This document shows, piece after piece, positions 1-6,405 of a DNA stretch of 6,833 nt. This DNA is from Candidatus Sifarchaeum subterraneum (lineage in GTDB: Archaea > Asgardarchaeota > Sifarchaeia > Sifarchaeales > Sifarchaeaceae). Position numbers and translations under genes: made by a program. How positions within the stretch are numbered: the stretch's first letter is position 1; the number at the start of each line of letters is the position of its first letter. The stretch lies in contig JAECRX010000200.1 in the NCBI GenBank assembly GCA_016292335.1, positions 1-6,833 of the forward strand. Reading direction: 5' to 3'. Under the pieces are notes generated by a model. The model saw only the letters and a program-made list of their open reading frames with translations, was not told the origin of the DNA and ran no database searches.

Positions 1-2
1 GA

Positions 3-1367
3 TTAAATGTCCATGTATCTCTGACGTTCCCATTCCGATATCTGCATTCGGTAGAGATCCCATTCTGCTTTTTTTGCTACAAGAAACTTAGAAAATATAT
101 GTTCACCGAGTGTTTTTTTCATCAGTTCACTTTTCTCAAATTCTTCTATCGCTTCATTTAGATTTTCCGGCAATGTTTGGATATAAAATTTCGCCAATTT
201 TCTGTCGTCGAATTCGTATACATCTTCTTCCACAGGACCTGGTGGTTCGATCTTTTCTTTAATACCTTGCAATCCCGCTTTAAGCATAGCTGCAAATGCA
301 AGATATGGGTTGCAGCTTGGATCTGGGCATCTCAACTCAAGTCTTGTCGCTCTTTCTCTACCTCTACTATACCTAGGGACCCGTATTAGCGCGGAGCGAT
401 TTCTATGTGCCCAGCAAATATAGACTGGCGCTTCATATCCTACCACGAGACGTTTATAACTGTTTACTGTGGGAGCAAGAACGGCTGAGATCTCTCTGAT
501 AAACTTCATTTGGCCTGCCATAAACCAATACGCAAGCTTAGATAACTTATAATTATCATCAGGATCAAAAAACAGGTTATTGCCCTCTTCATCAAACAGT
601 GACTGATGTGTGTGCATTCCACTTCCATTTATCCCTGCGATAGGCTTAGGCATAAAAGTGGCAAATATGTTGTGTTTGTGTGCAATTATTTTGATTGCGT
701 GTTTGAAGACCATCACATTGTCTGCAGAGGTTAACGCATCTGAATAGCGGATATCGATCTCGTGTTGGCTTGGTGCCACCTCATGATGACTCGCTTCTAC
801 AATTATGCCGAGTTCTTCAAGAGTAGTTGCCATTTCTCCACGAACATCTGTCGCCAAATCGCGTGGAGAAAAATCAAAATAACTGGCGAAGTCAAAATAG
901 TCTATGTGGCTATTTCGTATTGGCACGGATTTAATGCCTTCTTTTCCCTCTTGCTCTCTTGATTTAAAAAGAAAAAATTCAATCTCGGGCCCGGTGTTGT
1001 AAATATAGCCCATTTCTTTTGCTTCAGCCATAACTTGCTTGAGAATAAAGCGAGGGTCACCAAGAAAGGGATCTCCACTTGGTTCGTTTACATCGCAAAT
1101 CATTCTTGATATAGGTTTTTCATTTGATGTCCATGGCAAGCGGACATAAGTGGAAGGATCAGGCATCAAAACCATATCACTTTCATGTACTCGAACAAAC
1201 CCCTCAATGGATGATCCATCAAACCATACTCCGTCATCAAGGGCATGCTCTATTTCACTTGGTGGAATTGTAATACTTTTCATTGCACCAGTTATATCGG
1301 TAAACATAAGATCAATAAATTTGATATTATCCTTTTGGATCTTTTCAATAACTTCTTCTTTAATCAT
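3..1367 (-). CDS. glnA: Type I glutamine synthetase (alpha-like)
   Basis: Catalyses ATP-dependent joining of ammonia to glutamate to make glutamine, in the cytoplasm, as a dodecamer in known family members. Numbered from the preferred start (454 residues): DGSSIEGF at 50-57, the metal/glutamate-binding GPEIEFF at 126-132, ASHHEVAPSQHEID at 192-205, NGSGMHTHQSLF at 247-258, NSYKRL at 302-307, the phosphate-binding RNRSALIR at 322-329 and the RLELRCPDPSCNPYL stretch near 342-356. All catalytic signatures are present and the length is typical for type I. It lacks the roughly 25-residue insertion of the beta subtype, and the Arg after DGSSIEGFV (R59) matches the feedback-inhibition Arg of Bacillus-type alpha enzymes, so regulation by glutamine rather than adenylylation is likely. 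I prefer the ATG at 1367 because AGGGGA lies about 5 bases before it; the ATG at 1400, which adds 11 residues, has no good ribosome site. It lies 62 bases downstream of the 124-residue gene on the same strand. Confidence 0.97.
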   Translation of the reverse strand: MIKEEVIEKIQKDNIKFIDLMFTDITGAMKSITIPPSEIEHALDDGVWFDGSSIEGFVRVHESDMVLMPDPSTYVRLPWTSNEKPISRMICDVNEPSGDPFLGDPRFILKQVMAEAKEMGYIYNTGPEIEFFLFKSREQEGKEGIKSVPIRNSHIDYFDFASYFDFSPRDLATDVRGEMATTLEELGIIVEASHHEVAPSQHEIDIRYSDALTSADNVMVFKHAIKIIAHKHNIFATFMPKPIAGINGSGMHTHQSLFDEEGNNLFFDPDDNYKLSKLAYWFMAGQMKFIREISAVLAPTVNSYKRLVVGYEAPVYICWAHRNRSALIRVPRYSRGRERATRLELRCPDPSCNPYLAFAAMLKAGLQGIKEKIEPPGPVEEDVYEFDDRKLAKFYIQTLPENLNEAIEEFEKSELMKKTLGEHIFSKFLVAKKAEWDLYRMQISEWERQRYMDI

Positions 1368-1429
1368 AGAATCCCCTATTTTATTAATATCTCTGCTCAT
1401 TTCTTTATTGATTGGTAGTAGTTATCCCT

Positions 1430-1804
1430 TCAATTTAAAATTGTTTCTATATTTTTAAATAATTTCGATGATAAGGTTGTTGCTTCACTAATCGCTTTGC
1501 TTAGGTTGTAAATTGTTTCTTCAAAGTTATTTGTCACAAAATGACCTTTTGCAATTTCTACAAACTTTTTTGCATTTATCATTTCCTCATTATCTTTTTT
1601 AAGAATATTCTGACAAAGATTAATTTCCTGCGTTAATGAATCCAACAACCATTCTACAACTTTTTTTCCTTCAGGAGGATTTTTACTATATGTAACTGCT
1701 ATTTCAAATCGTCTAATTACATCTGCTATCATGAGAATAAATGCTTTGATTCTATCCCCCATTGAATATCTGACTATAATTTCTTGTATTTCGGATTCAG
1801 ACAT
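1430..1804 (-). CDS. Hypothetical helical protein upstream of glnA
   Basis: I do not recognise this 124-residue protein. It has no signal peptide, no membrane segment and no cysteine pairs. The sequence reads as a run of amphipathic helices rich in Glu, Lys, Ile and Asn. One possible break is at KNPPEGKK (about residues 41-48), and the C-terminal half (FVEIAKGHF...NLSKAISEA, about 81-108) has the spacing of a helical-hairpin repeat such as TPR or HEPN; that resemblance is weak. The ATG at 1804 is supported by GAGGAT about 8 bases upstream, and a TATA-like box lies near 1866-1873. The gene precedes glnA on the same strand with a short gap, so the two may be co-transcribed. A role in nitrogen control would be guesswork from position alone. 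The coding call rests on the intact frame, ribosome site and codon use like its neighbours. Confidence 0.8.
   Translation of the reverse strand: MSESEIQEIIVRYSMGDRIKAFILMIADVIRRFEIAVTYSKNPPEGKKVVEWLLDSLTQEINLCQNILKKDNEEMINAKKFVEIAKGHFVTNNFEETIYNLSKAISEATTLSSKLFKNIETILN
1445..1458 (-). promoter_or_regulatory. TATA-like box possibly serving glnA
   Basis: Read on the minus strand this is ATTTAAAAATATAG, close to the archaeal box A consensus. It lies inside the 3' end of the 124-residue gene, about 80 bases before the preferred glnA start, and could give glnA its own transcript. In DNA this AT-rich such boxes arise often by chance. Confidence 0.22.
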
Positions 1805-1865
1805 TTTTTCAATCCTCTTAACTCTTTCTAAATATTCTGAGTTTTCTATTCAGTGTTTCTTTATG

Positions 1866-1873
1866 AAAATATA
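1866..1873 (-). promoter_or_regulatory. TATA-like box for the 124-residue gene and glnA
   Basis: TATATTTT on the minus strand lies about 62 bases before the ATG at 1804. A transcript starting roughly 25 bases downstream would have a leader near 35-40 bases containing the GAGGAT ribosome site. Position and sequence fit an archaeal promoter; AT-rich background limits confidence. Confidence 0.3.
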
Positions 1874-1982
1874 GATATGGACAGTCATCAACTTATCCAC
1901 ACAAAACTTAATAGTTACCACCCTTGGTTTGCCTGAGTCCAAAAATGAAATCAAAAAAGAAAAAACTTGAAAAAGTTCATCA

Positions 1983-1990
1983 TTATATCT
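1983..1990 (+). promoter_or_regulatory. TATA-like box for nadE
   Basis: TTATATCT lies about 45-52 bases before the nadE ATG at 2035. Initiation about 25 bases downstream would give a leader of about 20 bases carrying the AAGGTG ribosome site (2022-2027). The spacing is right for an archaeal promoter, but the box itself is weakly specific. Confidence 0.35.
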
Positions 1991-2034
1991 TGAAAAAAGA
2001 GGAAAAAATATGTTATTGATCAAGGTGTAAAATT

Positions 2035-2829
2035 ATGCTTCCTGAAGAACTCAAAACACTTTCTTGTGAAAAAGTCGAAGAAGTAATAATCACGAATTTT
2101 ATCAATTTCACTAAGGAGGCAGGAATAACGAAAGGGGTTATCGGGCTAAGCGGTGGTGTTGATTCTTCGACTTCGGCATTTTTATCTGTAAAGGCTTTTG
2201 ACCCCCAAAATTTGTATGCTTTAATGATGCCCTCGGAAATAAGCCTAGAATCTGACTTAAATGACGCAATTAAAGTGGCTGAACACCTTGGAATAAATTA
2301 TGAGATCATACCGATTCAGAAAATAGTGGATGCATTAAATGAAGTTATGGAGGTAAAAACGAAGGTCGCGATTATGAACCGGTTGCCCAGGGTTAGGATG
2401 ACTTTACTTTATTCCAAAGCAAATGAAATAGGGGCAATAGTTGTTGGATCTGGAAACAAAACAGAACTATCAATTGGTTATTTCACAAAATACGGTGATG
2501 GGGGAATAGATGTTACCCCTATTGGGGATTTGTACAAGTCACAAGTAAGGCAGCTAGCCTACTACTTGGGTGTGCCCAAAAAAATCATTGAAAAACCGCC
2601 ATCACCGGGATTATGGCCAGGTCAGACTGACGAGGGAGAAATTGGCATCAAATACGATGTAATCGATACCATCTTATTCCTCTGGCTTGATAAAAACTAC
2701 GATGAAACATTGATTCATCAAGAAACGGGTATTAGTAAAGAAATAATCCAGAGAGTGATGAACATGGTTGAAAGAAGTCAGCACAAGAGAAATCCTCCTG
2801 TTATCCTCTCTAGCGAGTGCGGCACTTAG
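2035..2829 (+). CDS. nadE: NH3-dependent NAD+ synthetase
   Basis: Makes NAD+ from nicotinic acid adenine dinucleotide, ATP and ammonia in the cytoplasm, the last step of NAD synthesis. The 264-residue protein is one N-type ATP pyrophosphatase domain. The PP-loop SGGVDSS is at 39-45, and the family block GSGNKTELSIGYFTKYGDGG spans 138-157 and leads into DVTPIGDLYKSQVR (159-172). The substrate loop follows as PPSPGLWPGQTDEGEIG (188-204). There is no N-terminal glutaminase (nitrilase) domain, so the nitrogen source should be free ammonia, as in other short NadE proteins. Length is normal for this form. The ATG is supported by AAGGTG at 2022-2027, seven bases upstream. It is transcribed alone, divergent from the 124-residue gene and convergent with the membrane-anchored protein gene. 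Confidence 0.97.
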   Translation: MLPEELKTLSCEKVEEVIITNFINFTKEAGITKGVIGLSGGVDSSTSAFLSVKAFDPQNLYALMMPSEISLESDLNDAIKVAEHLGINYEIIPIQKIVDALNEVMEVKTKVAIMNRLPRVRMTLLYSKANEIGAIVVGSGNKTELSIGYFTKYGDGGIDVTPIGDLYKSQVRQLAYYLGVPKKIIEKPPSPGLWPGQTDEGEIGIKYDVIDTILFLWLDKNYDETLIHQETGISKEIIQRVMNMVERSQHKRNPPVILSSECGT

Positions 2830-2938
2830 TTACAAAACTTAATGGTCTTGCAAGAATTACAAGCCTATTGCTTAAGCATTAGGATCATGCCCAATGGAGT
2901 TCATCAAGGATCTCATGAATTTGCTAATGAGAATGTAA

Positions 2939-3742
2939 TTATATCTTTCTACCAACGCTTTTGCCTTTTTTGGGTCTTTTCGGCCGAGCTTTTCGGATTC
3001 GCAACCCGTTATATGCTTCACCTAATTTAAGAATCAGATCAATGAATTCAGGTGCCTTTTTGAATTCTTTATCTAGGATATTAAAGAATGTAAAAAAGAT
3101 GGGGGGTTTATCATCGAATGAAATTCGTTTTATATCCTTTTCAAGTTTCAGCATCTGGTTCATTAAGTGCTTGTTATCAAGTAAAAGCAACCTTCCATGA
3201 ACTAGGTCACTAGAATGAACCAAAAATTTTTTATCGAATTTTTCCTCTTGTGTCACACATTTTTTTAATGCCATGAGATCTTCAAATATACTCTCAATCG
3301 TCTTTTTATCATGTCTTGGCAAAATTTCTAGTTTAAATCCATGGTTAACTTTTGCTTCAGCTTGGAATGCGACCTTGTCATGCTCAGGACTGAAGCGGGT
3401 TATAAGCTGATGAAACATGTTTTCGCGATTTTGCATTACAAAAATTATTTCCATTTCATCTAAAGCTTCTTTTTTATGAAAATGTACATATCCTTTTTTT
3501 TCATGACTTATATCAAATTCTTCAGCATAGGGCCTGAATTTTTGCTTGAGGATCTCAAGATATGAATTTTGGAGTTTTCTGTTGATGAGCGTTCCCAAAA
3601 TAAAACAAGTTACCATTATACCTCCTAAAATTGATATTATTGAAAGTTGAAGCCAATTGGGTATATAACTTATAATTTCATTGAGCGCTGGCAAAAATGG
3701 GAATATTTGTTCGATTGTCGGGAATTGCAACATTTTATCCAT
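2939..3742 (-). CDS. Hypothetical protein with one membrane anchor and basic C-terminus
   Basis: I do not recognise the family. The 267-residue protein has one clear hydrophobic segment at about residues 31-53 (LQLSIISILGGIMVTCFILG...), followed at once by NRK. This suggests a short external N-terminus and a large cytoplasmic domain by the positive-inside rule. The soluble part (about 55-245) mixes charged helices and short strands (for example KGYVHFHKK, MEIIFVMQNRE, FKLEILPRHDKK) and contains many His residues, but no metal or nucleotide motif that I can name. The last 20 or so residues are strongly basic and rich in Lys, Arg, Pro and Gly (KARPKRPKKGKSVGRKI), and may bind nucleic acid or acidic lipid. 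The start is uncertain: the ATGs at 3742 and 3733 are both possible, with only a weak GGTAG site nearby. It lies alone between nadE (convergent) and the KaiC-like gene (divergent). Confidence 0.8.
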   Translation of the reverse strand: MDKMLQFPTIEQIFPFLPALNEIISYIPNWLQLSIISILGGIMVTCFILGTLINRKLQNSYLEILKQKFRPYAEEFDISHEKKGYVHFHKKEALDEMEIIFVMQNRENMFHQLITRFSPEHDKVAFQAEAKVNHGFKLEILPRHDKKTIESIFEDLMALKKCVTQEEKFDKKFLVHSSDLVHGRLLLLDNKHLMNQMLKLEKDIKRISFDDKPPIFFTFFNILDKEFKKAPEFIDLILKLGEAYNGLRIRKARPKRPKKGKSVGRKI

Positions 3743-3867
3743 CTACCATTAAGTTTTTTCCTCTCTCTTTGGTCGTTTTGGAAAAACCATCTAATGATTT
3801 CCTATCTCTTTTTAAAATAGAGAAACGTTTTTCGAATTTAACTTTAACTATATTCACGACCTTTCAA

Positions 3868-3880
3868 GATTATTATAATC
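3868..3880. promoter_or_regulatory. Palindrome in divergent spacer, possible operator
   Basis: GATTAT-T-ATAATC is a perfect 13-base inverted repeat in the 252-base spacer between two divergent genes. Its placement would suit a regulator binding between two promoters, and it holds TATA-like sequence on both strands. Short AT palindromes are common by chance here. Confidence 0.2.
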
Positions 3881-3940
3881 CTATAAACATACAAATATTG
3901 GAAAAAAAAAGGTTCCTGGATTTATTATGAAGAGAATAAC

Positions 3941-3948
3941 CATATAAC
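3941..3948 (+). promoter_or_regulatory. TATA-like box for the KaiC-like gene
   Basis: CATATAAC lies about 47-54 bases before the GTG at 3995. Initiation about 25 bases downstream would give a leader of about 24 bases that includes AAAAAGGAAA. The arrangement mirrors that of nadE. Another candidate, CTATAAAC at 3881-3888, would give a longer leader. Confidence 0.3.
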
Positions 3949-3994
3949 ATTTTAAGGATTAACAATATCCAATAAAAAGGAAAACTCTTGGGAA

Positions 3995-4675
3995 GTGATA
4001 TTTTTGGGAAGGATTACCAGGTTAAAAGATTTCCTTCAACATGATGTGTCAATTCCCTTAAACTTGCTCATCCAAGGATGTCCAGGTTCAGGTAAAAAAA
4101 TTTTTTGTCAGAATTACATTTATGAGGGATTAAAACAAAACATTGGTGGCGTTTATGTGTCTACAAATGACTTCCCTTGGGAGGTTGTGGAAGTGATGAA
4201 GTTGCAGAAAATGGATATTTCACAACATGCGAATATAAGGTTTATAGATGCATTTACATTCCGCCTAGGTGATCCTGCCCAAATCAAAACGAAATTTTAT
4301 ATTCAAAATCTCGCTGATCTGACTTCCCTTAGTTTAGTCGTCTCCAAATCGCTTGATGATTTAAAAGTGAAGTCTCGAATTGTGGTAGATACACTTTCTG
4401 CCATCTTTGTTTACAACAATCCTCAAGTCGCCTTAAAATTTACTCAAAACTTGATCGCAAAGTTAAAGGCTATGGGGCACAGCTCAATATTTATTGTTGA
4501 TGAAGGAATGCTGGAATCACGAATTTCAATGGCCCTCGAATCTATTTGTGATGGAGTTCTCGAAACGAAATTTGAAAATAAAGAAGAAAAAAACGGTCTT
4601 GAATTGTTAGTCAGGTGTAAGTTTATTCATGGCGTAAAACACACTACTAAGTGGTTTACTCTTTTTCGGGAATAA
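3995..4675 (+). CDS. KaiC/RecA-like ATPase, single domain, altered Walker A
   Basis: A 226-residue, single-domain member of the KaiC-like branch of RecA-fold ATPases, a group abundant in archaea with mostly unknown roles, often linked to signal transduction. The P-loop is GCPGSGKK at 28-35, followed by the usual helix (FCQNYIYEGLKQN). Next come GGVYVSTNDFP (51-61), where KaiC proteins have a strand and the acidic region, and the Walker B-type strand RIVVDTLSAIF at 128-138. A further strand, SSIFIVDEG, is at 163-171, and the C-terminus carries the late strands typical of the fold. The residue after the P-loop Lys is Lys35 instead of the usual Ser/Thr that helps hold magnesium. The N-terminus is shorter than usual and lacks the GxxxLD lead-in. 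The start is uncertain: GTG at 3995 or TTG at 4004, the latter with GGGAAG about 9 bases upstream. Confidence 0.85.
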   Translation: MIFLGRITRLKDFLQHDVSIPLNLLIQGCPGSGKKIFCQNYIYEGLKQNIGGVYVSTNDFPWEVVEVMKLQKMDISQHANIRFIDAFTFRLGDPAQIKTKFYIQNLADLTSLSLVVSKSLDDLKVKSRIVVDTLSAIFVYNNPQVALKFTQNLIAKLKAMGHSSIFIVDEGMLESRISMALESICDGVLETKFENKEEKNGLELLVRCKFIHGVKHTTKWFTLFRE

Positions 4676-4678
4676 TCT

Positions 4679-4703
4679 ATTTTTGTTTTTCGAAAACAAA
4701 AAT
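4679..4703. terminator. Probable two-way terminator hairpin
   Basis: ATTTTTGTTTT, a TCG loop and AAAACAAAAAT form a perfect 11-base-pair inverted repeat just after the stop of the KaiC-like gene (4675) and before the stop of the convergent pantoate kinase gene (4712). Read on either strand it begins with a T-rich tract, which suits archaeal termination. It is therefore placed to end transcripts from both sides. Confidence 0.55.
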
Positions 4704-4715
4704 TAGGATTCCTAA
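4703..4715. repeat. Second palindrome overlapping the pantoate kinase stop codon
   Basis: TTAGGA-T-TCCTAA is a perfect 13-base inverted repeat that directly abuts the hairpin at 4679-4703 and includes the TAG stop of the pantoate kinase gene (4712-4714). It may add to termination or mRNA-end stability; no other role is visible. Confidence 0.35.
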
Positions 4716-5638
4716 AATAATCTCACACCAGATCTATTGATTTTAGAAACAATTATATTTTCTGTAAATGAAGATAAAATATCTTTTACTGCATCCTCAT
4801 GTTTGTTTTTTATCAATGCAAATACTGCCTCTCCCAACATATTCATGGTTGATTTTCCGATTAATTCTGCCTTATCTAATTCGGATAGAGCCTCTTCGAC
4901 TCTGTCGGTCATCATTCCTGTTTTTTCTGCAAATTCTCTTGATACTTTCATGAAATTATCCAATGATGGTTCTGTTAATAATTTTTTTAACGATAATCTT
5001 CCATTGTTGTTTATTGTTTCTTTTATAGAAGCATCTGATAAAATATGTTTTGTCAGAATCGGTCCAAACCAACCAGATATGAGTCTAATATCCTCTGGAA
5101 ATGGGATGTAATCCAAGGTAAAGGGGAATCCAGGGGCTAGAGTAATAGCAAAACCTCCGTTTAACATCCCACCCACGGTTCCTAATCCCGTTTTACATTT
5201 TACCTCCGCCTTGTGGGCTATTTCACCAATTTTCATTAATGTCAATCTTTTTTCTCTTATTCCCACCGATTCATTTAATGCAGTTACAGTTCCAAGTGCT
5301 CCTGCCCCACTCGCCCCAAAACCACAACCAATCGGAATTTCAAAATCATGCCGTATAACTACCTTTTTTGGTTCTTTTATCAAATCCAGAAAAAAGTTTA
5401 CCGTTGTTTCAGTTGTTTGCGCTTCTTTGGTCTTTTCACCGTTAATGTAAACTTCTATTTTTGTATGATCTGCCTTTTCAATTTCAGCAGAAGTTATCCC
5501 ACCTACTTCGAGGCAAGGTCCTCCTCCTTGAGATCCCAATTTTGATAAGTCTGTTATCGTGGTGCCATCTGGATCTGTATCACAAATTACGAAGAATCCA
5601 CTTATTCTGCCGGGAACGAATGCTTTTGCGATTTTCAT
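4712..5638 (-). CDS. Pantoate kinase (archaeal GHMP kinase)
   Basis: Phosphorylates pantoate to 4-phosphopantoate with ATP, the first step of the archaeal route to coenzyme A. Phosphopantothenate synthetase, not in this window, then adds beta-alanine. The 308-residue protein opens with AKAFVPGRISGFF, typical of this family. The GHMP ATP-binding motif is PIGCGFGASGAG at 102-113 (the PxGxGxGxSGA form), the glycine-rich GLGTVGGMLNGG is at 151-162, and a C-terminal MLGEAVFAL segment matches the family's third motif. Length is normal. The ATG at 5638 overlaps the TGA of the upstream LpxC-like gene (ATGA, 5635-5638), and GGGGGAT inside that gene lies seven bases before it, so translation is very probably coupled. 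It is the last gene of a minus-strand operon and ends at a convergent terminator region. Confidence 0.93.
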   Translation of the reverse strand: MKIAKAFVPGRISGFFVICDTDPDGTTITDLSKLGSQGGGPCLEVGGITSAEIEKADHTKIEVYINGEKTKEAQTTETTVNFFLDLIKEPKKVVIRHDFEIPIGCGFGASGAGALGTVTALNESVGIREKRLTLMKIGEIAHKAEVKCKTGLGTVGGMLNGGFAITLAPGFPFTLDYIPFPEDIRLISGWFGPILTKHILSDASIKETINNNGRLSLKKLLTEPSLDNFMKVSREFAEKTGMMTDRVEEALSELDKAELIGKSTMNMLGEAVFALIKNKHEDAVKDILSSFTENIIVSKINRSGVRLF

Positions 5639-6405
5639 AACGTATCCCCCGCTTTAACTATTCTTGCTTTCTTGGCTGCTCCTATTGTAACTGAATGATA
5701 AAATCCGCGTGGCCAAAACTCAATAACTGCATTATCAATTCTTCCTGTGCCACCAATATCACCAATTACATCTGCCAATGCATGAACCTTCCCTTCCTCA
5801 CTAAATCCAACAAGAAATGGAGTAGTTGCTTTTGTAACTTTGTTTTTTTGATCATCAGAGATCAATCCCTGATATGGATCAACTATACCTTCAAGTGAGC
5901 CCTTATCAAAGTGAATCTTTATTTTTAACCCAAATCCTCTTGGTGCGGGTGAAAGCCAGATTTTTCCTGCAGGAGTTTCATGGATAATTTCTGTCACAAT
6001 ACTTGTTTCATCATATTTTACATCACTTTTCGCAATCCCCACCTTTTCAATTTCCTCAATCAATCCTCCACTTGGTGTTCCATCTGGTGGTCCTACAACT
6101 GCTGCAGGGTTGAGCCCTCTAGCGTAAGCTGCTCTGTGCTCTGGCCGAGTAAAGTCCCAATTTTTTTCAATTCCTTCAACTATCGCATCATGTATTCCCA
6201 TTATTTTCAATGATGCTAAAGGATGTTCTACTAAATATGCCATCCTCTTTCCTAATCTGTAATCAACTCTCCATTCACAATGAGCAACATTTTCTACAGA
6301 GCCTGGAATTCCATTAATAACAATTCCTGTTCCCGGAGGAGCAGGCCTAACCTCCACTATTTTCGTCTTAACTGGTTTCGAAATTGTTTGTCTAAAATTT
6401 GCCAT
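5635..6405 (-). CDS. LpxC-like zinc amidohydrolase
   Basis: Aligned by eye, this 256-residue protein matches bacterial LpxC (UDP-3-O-acyl-GlcNAc deacetylase) end to end. Numbered from the ATG at 6405: RPAPPGTGIVI (20-30) matches the LpxC RPAPxxTGV/I block; LVEHPLASLKIMGI (58-71) matches TVEHLLAALxGLGI, with general base E60 and zinc ligand H61; VVGPPDGTPSGG (103-114) matches the EIPILDGS loop; GFGLKIKIHFD (157-167) matches the domain II strand; HALADVIGDI (208-217) matches HKxLDxIGDL, with ligands H208 and D212 and D216 conserved; YHSV (236-239) carries the late catalytic H237. The Lys after H208 is Ala. The N-terminal GxGLHxG turn and the acyl-passage insert before H208 are missing, and about 20 residues are added after residue 77. 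It is therefore probably an active metal-dependent amide hydrolase with an unknown, non-lipid A substrate. GGAG eight bases upstream supports the ATG at 6405 over the GTG at 6414, which the same site nearly overlaps. Confidence 0.82.
   Translation of the reverse strand: MANFRQTISKPVKTKIVEVRPAPPGTGIVINGIPGSVENVAHCEWRVDYRLGKRMAYLVEHPLASLKIMGIHDAIVEGIEKNWDFTRPEHRAAYARGLNPAAVVGPPDGTPSGGLIEEIEKVGIAKSDVKYDETSIVTEIIHETPAGKIWLSPAPRGFGLKIKIHFDKGSLEGIVDPYQGLISDDQKNKVTKATTPFLVGFSEEGKVHALADVIGDIGGTGRIDNAVIEFWPRGFYHSVTIGAAKKARIVKAGDTL

Noticed and set aside
1368..1400. An 11-residue N-terminal extension of glutamine synthetase from the ATG at 1400
   Set aside because: The ATG at 1367 has AGGGGA at good spacing, while 1400 has no ribosome site; the family normally starts close to the internal Met.
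1150..1458. Long opposite-strand frame over the 5' end of glnA, and similar frames opposite other genes
   Set aside because: These lie antisense to genes with clear family matches, lack recognisable protein features and have no ribosome sites worth noting.
1945..2019. A 24-codon open frame (starting MKSKKKKLEK) in the nadE leader region
   Set aside because: There is no ribosome site before its ATG, its composition simply reflects an A-rich stretch, and it overlaps the likely nadE promoter box. It is not supported as a leader peptide.
2830..2938. Small palindromes (TCTTGCAAGA at 2846-2855, TGCTTAAGCA at 2869-2878) and a 6-base stem (2911-2932) between nadE and the convergent gene
   Set aside because: Stems are short, have little T-tract after them, and are within chance expectation; none stands out as a terminator.
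5635..6405. Reading the LpxC-like gene as a true lipid A deacetylase and the window as bacterial
   Set aside because: The acyl-passage insert is missing, no other lipid A genes are present, and the coupled neighbour is the archaeal-type pantoate kinase.
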